Source: Anolis sagrei (taxonomy: Eukaryota > Chordata > Lepidosauria > Squamata > Anolidae). From it: DNA of 64,000 nucleotides. The notes beneath the pieces are model-generated. The model saw only the letters and a list, made by a program, of their open reading frames with translations. It was not told the DNA's origin and did not search any database. Where the stretch lies: positions 70,285,545-70,349,544 of the forward strand of contig NC_090025.1 in the NCBI RefSeq assembly GCF_037176765.1. The letters run 5' to 3'. Made by a program: the position numbers and the translations under genes. Below, one piece after another: positions 55,090 through 62,190 of the stretch. Within the stretch, counting starts at the first letter, position 1. Each line of letters begins with the position of its first letter.

Positions 55090-56480
55090 CTACTACTATA
55101 ATTATTAAAAACTGCAGTAGCCAATATGATATATTGGTCTGAGTATCGGGCTATGGTTTAAGGGCCCTTCCATGCAGCCATATAACCCAGAATATCAAGG
55201 CAGATAATCCTCAATATCTGCTTTGAATTGGGGCCCCTTCCATACAGCTAAATAAAATCCCACATTATCTGCTTTGAACTGGAATATATAGACTCAAGAT
55301 AATCCACTTCAAAGCAGATAATGTGGAATTTTCTGCCTTGATATTCTGGGATATAGGGCTGTGTGGAAGGGCCCTGGGTTATCTGAGTCCACAGTGCCAT
55401 ATAACCCAGTTCAAAGCAGATAATGTGGGATTTTATACAGCTATGTGGAAGGGACCTTAGAGTCCCGGCTCAGCCACTGGGTGACCCTGGCAGGTCACAC
55501 TCTCTCAGCCTTCAAGAAAGGGGGAGACGACAACCCCTCTTTGAACAAATCTTGCCAATGAATAACAAATTCTGAGATAACACATCTTGACAGGCTTGTG
55601 GACTTGAAGGCACACAACAACCTATGAATGGAACAAAATCTATCAAACTTTCGAAAACCTGGAAAAATAAAACGGTGTCAGGCGAGACGTGCCTCAGAGC
55701 CGTGCAGTCCTGTAATAACTAAATGGAAAAGGGGGAAAAAACAAACATAAGTGTCCAAATTCTCCAAATTCTTGAACGGGGTGGAGGAAGAGGCAGAGAA
55801 AGCAAACTCAATGTTCCTGAGGCCCCTTCCAGATGGCTGTACGTATAAAATCCACATAGAACTGGATTATGTAGCAGTGTGGATTCAGATAACCCAGTTC
55901 AAAGCAGATGTTGTGGATTATTTGCCTTGATATCCTGGGTTATATGGCTGTGTGGAAAGGCCCCTAAAAGAGGGAGAAGTCCCAGATTTTTTTATGAGGG
56001 AGAAGTGCCACAAATCACCTCACATTTCGCTGCTATTCCCTGAGGAACAGGAAAAGGAGGAAGAGGAAGAGGAAGAGGAAGAGGAAGAGGAAGAAGAAGA
56101 AGAAGAAGAAGAAGAAGAAGAAGAAGAAGAAGAAGAAGAAGAAGAAGAAGAAGAAGAAGAAATAATAATTTCCAAAGGATTCATTTATTTATCCCTTAGG
56201 GGCTCCTCTTCCACACAGCTGAATAAAATACCACATTATCTGCTTTACTGGGATAAATAGCAGTATGGATTCAGATAACCCATTCAAAGCAGATATTGTG
56301 GGATTTTCTGCCTTGATATTCTGGGCTGTAGGGCTGTGTGGAAGAGCCCAGGGATGGAGGAAAGAAGGCAAAGGGAGAGAGGAGAGAAATGCCACATCCA
56401 TACATCCCTGACTGGACAAACTCACCATTTTGCAGCGTTTGCTGCAGCAAGAGAAGGCAGAGCAGGAGCCAGGGCTTCAT
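34412..56480 (-). CDS. PDGFRL: PDGFRL, PDGF receptor-like secreted Ig protein, 6 exons, 374 aa
   Basis: This encodes a platelet-derived growth factor receptor-like protein (PRLTS), a secreted Ig-domain protein related to the PDGFR ectodomain and known as a candidate tumour suppressor. Exons on the minus strand, 5' to 3': 56426-56480, 52250-52544, 44461-44612, 41245-41538, 35577-35716 and 34412-34600. They sum to 1,125 nt with TAA; the human protein is 375 residues. Residues 1 to about 20 form a signal peptide (MKPWLLLCLLLLQQTLQNG). A basic Lys/Pro-rich linker follows (NKRPKEP, NKKGKPKIPKLK). Three Ig-type cysteine pairs can be read: C95-C142, C195-C245 and C292-C356, with DTGEYSC, GVVYC and DAGNYIC motifs. 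An NST sequon lies at N131. There is no transmembrane or kinase segment. It is convergent with MTUS1, as in human 8p22. Confidence 0.97.
34601..35576 (-). other. PDGFRL: PDGFRL intron 5
   Basis: Mostly unique sequence. A two-copy tandem repeat (GCATGTCACTCCCTCACAC) lies at 35065-35141. Confidence 0.6.
35577..35716 (-). CDS. PDGFRL: PDGFRL exon 5
   Basis: This exon encodes residues 266-312. It begins VPSGPPSATIKASSN and contains GGDDVSVLCTVLGDPEVEVE and WVYPGQE, the first half of the C-terminal Ig domain. The acceptor is TTTCACCAG and the donor GTAAGC. Confidence 0.96.
35825..36000 (+). mobile_element. Family B DNA transposon, left part
   Basis: TA-CAGGGATAGCTTGATTAATTT through GTGTTTTTAAATAAGAAAATG matches the first ~180 bp of the copies at 12.65 and 23.88 kb. 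The homology resumes at 39485. Confidence 0.7.
36030..36317 (+). mobile_element. Non-autonomous Helitron, ~288 bp
   Basis: The 5' end is TCATGTATAAATAAAAATGT, then AACGTTCG-like sequence with AACTCAAAAACTACTGGAC. The 3' end has a GTCAC/GTGGC hairpin and terminates CTAG before T (36314-36317), the CTRR rule of Helitrons. Confidence 0.8.
36330..36482. repeat. Two-copy tandem repeat, ~73 bp
   Basis: CACTGCACTCTCCATTCAAT and CACTGCATTCTCCATTCATT mark the two units. Both contain TGAATGGGCA and end TTCATG. Confidence 0.65.
36560..37270. repeat. Degenerate ~60-bp minisatellite
   Basis: About a dozen diverged units share AATATACTGGCAAAGGC, TTAAAGCC, AACATGAGGCCTGAAAC and AAAATGG in this order. It is flanked by Helitrons on both sides. 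Confidence 0.8.
37569..38649 (-). mobile_element. Helitron, ~1.08 kb, carrying a SINE
   Basis: On the minus strand it starts TCTATATAAATAAAAATGTA and ends GGCCACAGCAATGCGTGGC... CTAG, inserted between A and T as Helitrons do. It shares both ends with 36030-36317. A SINE at about 37988-38213 is nested inside. Confidence 0.85.
37988..38213 (-). mobile_element. tRNA-derived squamate SINE
   Basis: Reverse complement of the 8068-8334 family, with GAGGAGCTGGAGCTGATAGA and GGGTTTAACCCGCTGCGCCA visible on the plus strand. Confidence 0.88.
38820..39480. repeat. Degenerate repetitive region
   Basis: AGGCCTGAAATGAAAATGGC, CAGGCCACAATAAAATGGAC and GGCCTAAATGAAATGG recur loosely and resemble the unit of the 36.6-37.3 kb array. 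Confidence 0.45.
39485..39546 (+). mobile_element. Family B DNA transposon, resumed internal part
   Basis: AAATGCACATACACATGGAA and following AAAGAAAAATCAACTTT match the stretch that directly follows the break point of 35825-36000 in other copies. Confidence 0.6.
39546..39790 (+). mobile_element. L2-like LINE reverse transcriptase fragment
   Basis: The frame reads TETALVSLLDDL, LLVLLDLSVVFDTIDHGILL and GMGLGGTVLQWIQYFLES, the F-x-D RT core of L2-like LINEs. The second catalytic box lies outside the fragment. Confidence 0.85.
39795..40750. other. PDGFRL: PDGFRL intron 4, unassigned
   Basis: A direct tandem copy of GTGGTGCCTATCTCCTTACC occurs at about 40022-40082. Nothing else is recognised. 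Confidence 0.45.
40756..41031. mobile_element. TA-flanked non-autonomous DNA transposon, intact ends
   Basis: ACAGGCAGTCCTCAAGTTAC at the left and GTAACCTGAAGACTGCTTGT at the right are inverted, flanked by TA. The second copy (1268-1950) is split by a SINE. Pogo/Tc1-type is inferred from the TA target. Confidence 0.8.
41245..41538 (-). CDS. PDGFRL: PDGFRL exon 4 (middle Ig-like domain)
   Basis: This exon encodes residues 168-265 plus one base. It begins DKGELFVPSPSYFEVVYLNP and includes VIPCRV, VVYCRAE and SIKYQLLYVE. The acceptor is TTACACAG and the donor GTAAAT. Confidence 0.96.
41895..42085 (-). mobile_element. tRNA-derived SINE (11.5-kb family), antisense
   Basis: TTGTTGTGTGCTTTCAAGTC, then GGGATTTTCTTGCCAAGATG and GTGACTTGTGCAAGATCACC. 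Confidence 0.8.
42089..42462 (-). mobile_element. Non-autonomous hAT with SINE-derived segment (second copy)
   Basis: It is the inverted counterpart of 5901-6322. TAAGGGTCTTCAAACTACGG at the left pairs with AAAAGTTTGTGGACTCCTG at the right. ATGACTTGAAAGCACACAAC is the captured SINE piece. Confidence 0.85.
42760..42911 (+). mobile_element. L2-like LINE 3' tip with (AAAT)n
   Basis: GAACCGCTGTGAGTCGCCTT, then GCGGTATATAAGTAAGG and (AAAT)n at 42886-42911. Confidence 0.75.
43425..44090 (-). mobile_element. L2-like LINE 3' region, antisense, with (AAT)n and an insertion
   Basis: (AAT)n and (AAC)n at 43425-43480, then TTCTATTCCACCCTATCTTC and, after an insertion at about 43688-43858, AGGGAGGGAATTCCAGAGGT. 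It is split by a second element. Confidence 0.65.
43688..43858. mobile_element. Inserted repeat with inverted ends (Penelope-like end, tentative)
   Basis: TTGCTGTGAGTTTTCCAGGC at one end is mirrored by ACCTGGAAAACTCACAGCAA at the other, with TCTCCTGACATTTCGCC and GGCAGGCATCCTCAGAGGTT between. It is a common lizard repeat, and the Penelope assignment is from memory. Confidence 0.5.
44090..44345. mobile_element. Non-autonomous hAT MITE (7.85-kb family)
   Basis: It shares AAACCTTTCATTTAT, ATATGATTTATT and CACACTAATGTGTC with 7849-8406 and ends TTTGGAAAGCTCTG. The left tip is lost. It lies about 115 bp downstream of PDGFRL exon 3 on the minus strand. Confidence 0.75.
44461..44612 (-). CDS. PDGFRL: PDGFRL exon 3
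   Basis: This exon encodes residues 117-167 plus one base: QHDKYGQLTLGNSTAADTGE, YSCW, then KTGSTYIFFS. It carries the second cysteine of Ig domain 1 and the NST sequon. The acceptor is CTTACTAG and the donor GTAATG. Confidence 0.95.
44613..48325 (-). other. PDGFRL: PDGFRL intron 2, large repeat-poor part
   Basis: Unique AT-rich sequence apart from a decayed hAT-like MITE near 46265-46365 (CAACAACTTCTGGAGGACCA). I see no gene. Confidence 0.5.
48328..48462. mobile_element. Palindromic MITE family A
   Basis: GCCCTTCCAGACAAGCCCTA at the left pairs with TAGGGCCTGATTGGAAGGGC at the right. The interior has CTGATCCCAGATTATCTGGC. Confidence 0.9.
48470..50140. other. PDGFRL: PDGFRL intron 2, nothing recognised
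   Basis: Unique AT-rich sequence. Confidence 0.45.
50144..50312 (+). mobile_element. tRNA-derived SINE with internal deletion
   Basis: GCGCCTCCGGTGGCGCAATG and CTCAAGTCGCTCCTGACAC bound it. About 90 bp of the family body, including the B-box, is missing after AGGACTGAAGGATGATAAAA. Confidence 0.85.
50315..51190. other. PDGFRL: PDGFRL intron 2, nothing recognised
   Basis: Unique AT-rich sequence with a short (AT)n at 50581-50598. Confidence 0.45.
51196..51720 (-). mobile_element. tRNA-derived SINE split by a LINE fragment
   Basis: TTGTTGTGTGCTTTCAAAGC begins the SINE, which resumes after 51612 with GATTCTCTTGGGCAAAATTT and CTTGAGACAGAGAGAGTG. Confidence 0.75.
51261..51612 (+). mobile_element. 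LINE-like 3' fragment with 10-bp TSD
   Basis: TTATCATGGG occurs exactly at both sides (51251-51260 and 51613-51622). The insert ends GGGCCTGTACAATAAACG, a LINE-type 3' end of a family I cannot name. Confidence 0.7.
51778..51920 (-). mobile_element. (AAT)n plus antisense L2-like 3' tip
   Basis: (AAT)n at 51778-51814, then CTCCTCACGGCTCAAGGCAA and TTAAAATACATGTATTAAAA. Confidence 0.6.
51922..51962. mobile_element. Terminal fragment of a DNA transposon (family D)
   Basis: GCATCAATTCTACAGTGTAG ATACACC is the inverted end of the family seen at 59225-59405. Confidence 0.55.
52250..52544 (-). CDS. PDGFRL: PDGFRL exon 2
   Basis: This exon encodes residues 19-116 plus two bases. It begins ALGQPAKNKRPKEPGDNRIK, passes the basic linker and DKGRFQKPAAT, and carries the first Ig cysteine in VELRCKG. 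The acceptor is TTATTCTAG and the donor AG/GTAAAA. Confidence 0.96.
52545..53300. other. PDGFRL: PDGFRL intron 1, 3' part, nothing recognised
   Basis: Unique AT-rich sequence. Confidence 0.45.
53300..53449. mobile_element. Palindromic MITE family A
   Basis: GGCGCCTTCTATACAGCC at the left and GGCAGTGTAGAAGGGCCC at the right, with ACTCATATAATCCAGTTCAA inside. Confidence 0.88.
53708..53887. mobile_element. Palindromic MITE family A with 31-bp end duplication
   Basis: GGGCCTTTCTACACAGCCCT opens it. The right end contains ATATTCTGGGATATAGGGCT CTGTGGACG twice in tandem (about 53824-53882) before GGGCCC. Confidence 0.88.
54277..54427. mobile_element. Palindromic MITE family A
   Basis: GGGCACTTCCAGACAGGCCC and GGGCCTGTCTGGAAGGGCCC are inverted ends. 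Confidence 0.9.
54721..55046 (-). mobile_element. Sauria-type SINE, antisense
   Basis: TTTTCCCTTGACATGAAGCC at the left is the tail. GGTTTAACCAATTGTGCCAC at the right is the tRNA-like head. GTTACAT flanks both ends. A (TTA)n follows at 55055-55087. Confidence 0.88.
55162..55457. mobile_element. Palindromic MITE A with another copy nested inside
   Basis: The outer copy (AGGGCCCTTCCATGCAGCC ... GCTATGTGGAAGGGACC) is interrupted at 55231-55375 by a full second copy (GGGCCCCTTCCATACAGC ... GGCTGTGTGGAAGGGCCCT). Confidence 0.85.
55458..55615 (+). mobile_element. tRNA-derived SINE (11.5-kb family), 5' truncated
   Basis: GTCCCGGCTCAGCCACTGGG, then CAGGTCACACTCTCTCAGCC and GAAGGCACACAACAAC. Confidence 0.75.
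55821..55966. mobile_element. Palindromic MITE family A
   Basis: GGCCCCTTCCAGATGGC and GGCTGTGTGGAAAGGCCCC are the inverted ends. Confidence 0.85.
56050..56165. repeat. (GAGGAA)n/(GAA)n purine tract
   Basis: About 115 bp of GAGGAA then GAA repeats in PDGFRL intron 1, 260 bp from exon 1. It translates as poly-Glu but is not coding. Confidence 0.95.
56200..56351. mobile_element. Palindromic MITE family A next to PDGFRL exon 1
   Basis: GGGGCTCCTCTTCCACACAG and GGGCTGTGTGGAAGAGCCC are the ends. It stops 75 bp from the exon 1 donor. Confidence 0.88.
56426..56480 (-). CDS. PDGFRL: PDGFRL exon 1 (signal peptide)
   Basis: The ATG is at 56480-56478. The exon encodes MKPWLLLCLLLLQQTLQN plus one base, a short basic then hydrophobic secretion signal. 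The donor is G/GTGAGT. A MITE ends about 75 bp inside the intron, and a minisatellite begins about 290 bp upstream of the start codon. Confidence 0.93.
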
Positions 56481-56760
56481 GGCGGGAAAGGAGAAATAGA
56501 AGAGTCAGGCGCCGATTTTGGCAGGGAAAAGGGGAGCTGAGGAAAGGGTTTCCAAGTTCCTCCCTCCAAGAGGGAAAAAAAGCCGGGCAAAGGATGCAGA
56601 CTAACGGAATGGATGAAAGGGAGAGAGAAGGGGGGCAGCCTCTTCCTTTTTCCCGCCCTCAGCCTGAGGGATGTCCCTCAGCTGAGGGTCCAGAATGGCT
56701 CCCCTCTCTCCCTTTCACCTCACACTTATTCCAATTGTTGTTGGGTTTTTTAGTATTAAC
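56481..56760 (-). promoter_or_regulatory. PDGFRL: Candidate PDGFRL promoter and 5' UTR
   Basis: This short block upstream of the PDGFRL ATG is purine-rich on the plus strand, has GGCGGGAAA and GGCGCC patches and no TATA box. It is squeezed between exon 1 and the minisatellite. An inverted CCTGAGGGATGTCCCTCAG lies at about 56663-56682. Confidence 0.4.
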
Positions 56761-56769
56761 GGGGTGTTC

Positions 56770-59090
56770 CTTGCTCCTTACAGCTTATGAGAAAGGGGGG
56801 AGATATCTTTCTCTGAAGGGTAGAGCTATCTTAAAAGGGGGGGATATCCCTTTCTCTGAAGGAGAGAGTTATCTTAAAAGAGGGGAACATATATTTCCCT
56901 AAAGGAGAGAGCTATCTTAAAAGGGGGACATATTTTTCTCCGAAAAGGAGAGCTACCTTCAAAGGGGGAACATATAGAATAATAGAGTTGGAAGAGACCT
57001 CATGGGCCATCCAGTCGAACCCCCTGCCAAGAAGCAGGAATATTGCATTCAAAGCACCCCTGAGAGATGGCCATCCAGCCTCTTTAAACAGAGGAGCCTC
57101 CACCACACTCCGGGGCAGAGAGTTCCACTGCTGAAGGGCTCTCACAGTCTCAAGTTCTTCCTCATGTTCAGATGGAATTTCCTTTCTTGTAGTTTGAAGC
57201 CATTGTTCCACGTCCTAGTCTCCAGGGCAGCAGAAAACAAGCTTGCTCCCTCCTCCCTGTGGCTTCCTCTCACATATTTATACATGGCTATCATATCTCC
57301 TCTCAGCCTTTTCTTATCAGGCTAAACATGCCTAAGCCGCTCCTCATAGGGCTTGTTCTCCAGACCCTTGATCGTTTTAGTCGCCCTCCTCTGGACACAT
57401 TCCAGCTTGTCCACATCTCTCTTCAAATGTGGTGGCCAGAATTGGACACAATATTCCAGGTGTGGTGTAACCAAAGCAGAATAGAGGGGTAGCATGACTT
57501 CCCTGGACCTAGACACTATGCTCCTATTGATGTAGGCCAAAATCCCATTGGCTTTTTTTGCCGCCACATCACATTGTTGGCTCATGTTTAAGTTGTTGTC
57601 CATGGGGACCCCAAGATCTTTTTCACACGTACTGCTCTTGAGCCAGGCATTGTCCCCCATTCTGTATCTTTGCATTTCATTTTTTTCTGCCTAAGTGGAG
57701 TATCTTGCATTTGTCACTGTTGAACTTCGTTTTGTTAGTTTTGGCCCATCTCTCTAATCTGTTAAGATTTCACTGAAGCCAGGGGATATCTTTGTCTGAA
57801 GGGGAGAACTATCTTAAAAGGTGGGGCAATATATATCCTTCCCTGAAGGGGAGAGCCATCTTAAAAGGGGGGTGGGTATACCTTTCTCTGAAGGGGAGAG
57901 CTATCTTAAAATGGGGGATATATTTTTCTCTGAAGGGGACACCTGTCGTAAAAGGGGGGATTATCTTTCTCTGAGGGGGAGAGCTACCTTCGAAGGGGGA
58001 AGATATCTTTCACTGAAGGGGAGAGCTATCTTAAAAGGGGGAGGGGATATCCCTTTCTCTGAAGAAGAGTTATCTTAAAAGAGGGGAACATATATATTTC
58101 CCTAAAGGAGAGAGCTATCTTAAAAGGGGGACATATTTTTATCTGAAAAGGAGAGCTATCTCAAAAGGGGGGCATATCTTTTTCTGAAGGGGAAAGTTAT
58201 TTTAAAAGTGGGAATATATCTTTCTCTGAAGGGGAGAGTTATCTTAAAAGGGGGACACACACACACACATATATTTCCCTGAAGGAGAGAGCCATCTTAA
58301 AAGGGGGAATATACCTTTCTCTGAAGGGGAGAGCTATCTTAAAAGGGGGAATATCTCTTTCTCTGAAGGAGAGTTATCTTAAAAGAGGGGAGCATATATT
58401 TCCCTAAAGAAGAGAGCTATCTTAAAAGGGGGACACATTTTTCTCTGAAAGGGAGAGCTATCTCAAAAGGGGGGCATATCTTTTTCTGAAGGGGAGAGTT
58501 ATTTTAAAAATGCGAATATATCTTTCTCTGAAGGGGAGAGCTATCTTAAAAGGGGGGAACATATATTTCCCTGAAGGAGAGAGCCAACTTAAAAGGGGGA
58601 ATATACCTTTCTCTGAAGGGGAGAGCCATCTTAAAAGGGGGGAAAAGAGCTATCTTAAAGGGAGGGGGGATATACCTTTCTCAGAAGGGAGAGCTATCTT
58701 AAAGGGAGAGCATATCTTTCTCTGAAGGAGAGAGCTATCTTCAGAGGGGACATATATTTTTCTGAAGGGGAAAGCTATCTTCAAAGGACATATCCTTCCT
58801 TGAAGGGGAAAGCTATCTTAAAACAGGGGACATGTCCTTCTCTGAAGGGGAGAGCTATCTTCAAAGGGGGATATAGCTTTCTCTGAAGGGGAGAACTATG
58901 TTTAAAAGGGGCGAAAATATCTTTCTCTGAAGGGGAGAACTATCTCAAAAAGGGGGGAATATATCCTTCTCTGAGGAGAGAGCTATCTTAAAAAGGGGGG
59001 GGCATATCTTTCTCTGAAGTGGAGCACTATCTTAAAAGAGGGAGACATGTCTTCCTCTGAAGGGGAGAGCTATCACCCCTCTTCAGAGAA
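56770..59090. repeat. ~42-bp minisatellite array, split by a CR1 LINE
   Basis: The unit is approximately TCTCTGAAGGGGAGAGCTAT followed by CTTAAAAGGGGGACATATC. I estimate some 35 units over about 1.5 kb, once the 0.8-kb CR1 insert is subtracted. Units differ by small changes and short internal losses. Confidence 0.95.
56973..57780 (-). mobile_element. CR1 LINE, 3' ~800 bp, inside the minisatellite
   Basis: On the minus strand it encodes the CR1 RT C-terminus (CEKDLGVPMDNNLNMSQQCD, GILAYINRSI, RDVDKLECVQRRATKTIKGL, YEERL). Its 3' end CATGAGGTCTCTTCCAACTC lies at the low coordinate. It is 5' truncated, as usual, and well preserved. Confidence 0.92.
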
Positions 59091-59224
59091 AAATATCTCC
59101 TCCTTTTTTTATCCTAAAGTGAAGATGTACCCAGTCAACATGTGGAAAACCCTTTGGTATCGTTGTGAAGAAGGCTTGCTCTGGCTCTACTGCTGTGAAG
59201 GATGTCATCAGGGACAACATGAAG

Positions 59225-59405
59225 CCTGGGGTGCAGCTGCACTGTCGAATTAACAGTCTGGCACCACTTTTAACTGCCATAGGAGTTGTAGCTTTACAAG
59301 GTCTTGAGCCCTCTCCGCCAAAAAATGCTGCAGCCTCACTAAATTGCAACACAGAATTGAGTCATAGTAAAGTGCTGTCAAACTGCATTCAAACTACAGT
59401 TCAGA
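59225..59405. mobile_element. Non-autonomous DNA transposon (family D)
   Basis: GTGCAGCTGCACTGTCGAAT, AGGAGTTGTAGCTTTACAAG and CTGTCAAACTGCATTCAAAC give the decayed palindromic layout of a common lizard MITE. Confidence 0.55.
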
Positions 59406-59409
59406 GCAG

Positions 59410-60345
59410 AGATTTCCTAACACTTTGGTGATAGCCAAATTGTTTTTATTCGTTACACTGTTTTGTTGTAAGTTTCCAACTTGTTCTCACCAAGAATTGG
59501 GAATCTGAAAGTTAGCTGGGCACGCAACATCACCCATTGGGTCTCCATGACTGTGTCAGGATTCAAACCCTGGTCTTCCACTCAAAAGGCTCAATATTGG
59601 GGTCATCATCTTTTCCTACCATCTATGACATTACCAAGCATTATTAATTTTTCAGGATATGTCCAGAAAGGGATAGCCTAAATACCTGAAAGGCATCAGA
59701 TCTTCTCTGATCACAGAAACCAAGCCCTGGCTAATGCTTCAAAAAAAAAAAAGCCAACAAATTTTAACTTTATTTTGAAAAAATTAAAAATTATAATATA
59801 TATTAAACATATATACTATTTATGTCACCAATGTCATCTTCTAAACTCCCTCAGGAGAAAATGTGGTTTATATTATACTCTACTTTTCTGACCCTAATTA
59901 AAAAAAACCTTTAAAAAATAATCAGGTGTTATATCCTATATTTCATGTATGAATAATCCTATCTGCAAAAGTCAAAACCACAAATACAAAGGAATGACTG
60001 TACTGTTAAACACAGGGATAGTTGGCCAGAAACTGTTTGAAAATTAAGAACAAGACTGTTAAAATTGCCAATTAAATACACTTCCACAGGGAAGTGTATT
60101 TAATTCCAGAACGTGGAAATAACTACCATAGTTGTAAATAAACAGTTGCATCAACCCATAGTTTTTTCCCTAATAGCTAAGATATAGCTAGTTTCACGAA
60201 ATGATAAAATATGTGTAAAAATGACCATTAAGATTTTTGCTTTAAGATTCCTACAAAAAAACAAAAACAAAAAACAAACAGGGACGTTGCATGAGCGTAT
60301 CCCTTCCACTGTGGATGTTAAAAATAAAAACTACACCACATGTAA
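59410..60345. other. Intergenic, nothing recognised
   Basis: AT-rich sequence between the PDGFRL upstream repeats and the candidate 3' UTR. Confidence 0.5.
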
Positions 60346-60823
60346 ACTTTTGCACTTTATTTTAAAAAATATACAATAAATGCACATGCATTGTCATAAG
60401 CAACATTTTTCACAACGAACAGCACCAGTATAAATTTTTCTTGAAGTCTACAGTAAGAATGAATCACTGATGTTTTCTTGTAAAAGTGAAAAGCCCAAAG
60501 CACCAAATATTTTATTTTTAAAAAATACATTTATGTACATAATTTTTTATAAAAAATCTGATTTTTCTCTAGTAAAGTTTTAAACATCTTGAATAAATTT
60601 AAAAATAATTTTCCGCATTTATGTGCACAGCAAACATATACATGATAGCCATGATTACAATGAACATTTATATAATTTATTACCTATAATGACATAGCCA
60701 AGGTAAGCACTTTTTAAGAACATTTTAACAATATCAAAGGACGCAAAAACATTTTTATATGCTGTGACCTTCTACGATAGTTCCTCCATCCTAGGTTTGA
60801 CATCCAAGTTTGACACCACTGCT

Positions 60824-61001
60824 GTTTGGCATACTGGTTTGAGTGCTAAACTACAACTCTGGAGACTAAGATTTGAATCCCCATTTGGCCATGGAAACCC
60901 ACTCACTGACCTGGGGCAAGTCAGGTGCTTTCAGTCCTAGAAAACCCCTATGATGGCCTTGTCACCATAAGTCAGAAACAACTTGAAGGCACACAACAAC
61001 T
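60824..61001 (+). mobile_element. tRNA-derived SINE (11.5-kb family)
   Basis: GGCATACTGGTTTGAGTGCT, GATTTGAATCCCCATTTGGC and ACTTGAAGGCACACAACAAC. Confidence 0.85.
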
Positions 61002-61154
61002 AGAGTTCATAGCTTTCCTTAGTTGACAACAGAATTAGTCTGCCCAAGGCCCAGTTGTTGCAAGAGGAGAACTGTAAGCATATTTTATTTTCTTATTAAG
61101 ATCACGGAGACATAAAGCTGCTAGGTGTTGGCTAACCACACACTACTGCCAACC

Positions 61155-61280
61155 TCAAGCCAAAGGCTTTAGTTTGTCTAACTGCATAGAGACATTGGGT
61201 TGTTTTTCTAAAACATACAAAAATATTTGAGCAATAATTACATCGAAGCGATACTGAGGACACTGCTTTATTTGCTGCAT
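61155..61280 (-). CDS. Weak candidate terminal exon, 41 codons, unidentified
   Basis: On the minus strand a good acceptor (TGTTTGTTTTTCAG) is followed by an open frame that starts MQQIKQCPQYRFDVIIAQIF and ends LDKLKPLA before TGA. I do not recognise it and it does not match the SLC7A2 C-terminus. A 41-codon open frame can arise by chance, so this may just be UTR sequence. Confidence 0.15.
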   Translation of the reverse strand: MQQIKQCPQYRFDVIIAQIFLYVLEKQPNVSMQLDKLKPLA

Positions 61281-62109
61281 CTGAAAAACAAACAGTGTAA
61301 TTGTGAACTGAATATACATTCAGTTCAAAAACAGAATGTACATTCAGTTCTAAAACACAAGTGATCATTTATCTAGATTGTAAAAAGTAGCTATACTTAG
61401 GTTGAGCATTACAGAATTGTAAAAAAAAAAAAAAAGAACAGGAAGAAAGGGAGAATGCAAGAAAGAAAACACTGATGTTTCTACTGTTTGGGCATTGTTG
61501 AGTAGTATGACTGTTATACTCACAAGGCTTTGTGTACTTGCAAACAAGTAAAATGGCATTTAATTTCATGTTAAAACAAAGTTGTTGCTCACTCAGTTGT
61601 ATAACTTAGTTTGTAGATCCGGGTAAGTCATTCTAACCCTCATCTGCTTCATAGGTTAAATAAGAGAAACTATTCTGGTAGGGTCTCTTTTGGTCTTTTA
61701 TTGGCTAAATGCAATCTTGGGCTAATTAGAGTAAGTGGGTTCTCATCCAGATTACTCCAAGTAATAAAAAAGGCTTATTTCGTATATGACTTCTTTCAAG
61801 ATAAAGGTATAAATATCTATTCCTTATATCACCCAGATTTAGAAACGTTTTTTACATGTCAGAATTCCAAATGGGAAGATGTGAAAAAACTTTTAACATT
61901 CAATCAGTGTTAGAATCGGTTTCTCCTACTTTTTTCTACATATATAAAGGGACCTCTATAACCGTGGATGGGAAAGCTATTGGCCTGGAGAGAACATACA
62001 TTGCCTGGAAACATTTTAAATTATTTCCTCAAGCCATAAGACTCCATGCACCAGTATTTTCAAAATGTAACAAGAGACTCCACAGAAGAAATAGACAACA
62101 TGTGGCCAA

Positions 62110-62190
62110 CCAAATGATTACAAGTTCAATCATTCCTCACCATTCAAATGCTGGCTAGGGCTGATGGGAGTTACATTCAAACATCAGAAT
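62110..62190. mobile_element. Decayed hAT-like MITE fragment
   Basis: CATTCCTCACCATTCAAATG and GCTGGCTAGGGCTGATGGGA belong to a frequent lizard MITE whose other half is lost. Confidence 0.5.

Noticed and set aside
55952-56260. Poly-glutamate open frame
   Set aside because: It is translation of the (GAA)n tract between two MITE copies.
57792-58725. Repetitive open frames with a GRAILKGG-type motif
   Set aside because: These are simple translations of the ~42-bp minisatellite. Frames shift with each indel between units and there is no start or splice support.
61155-61280. C-terminal exon of SLC7A2
   Set aside because: The 41 residues do not resemble the known SLC7A2 C-terminus, so the exon is left only as a weak unidentified candidate.
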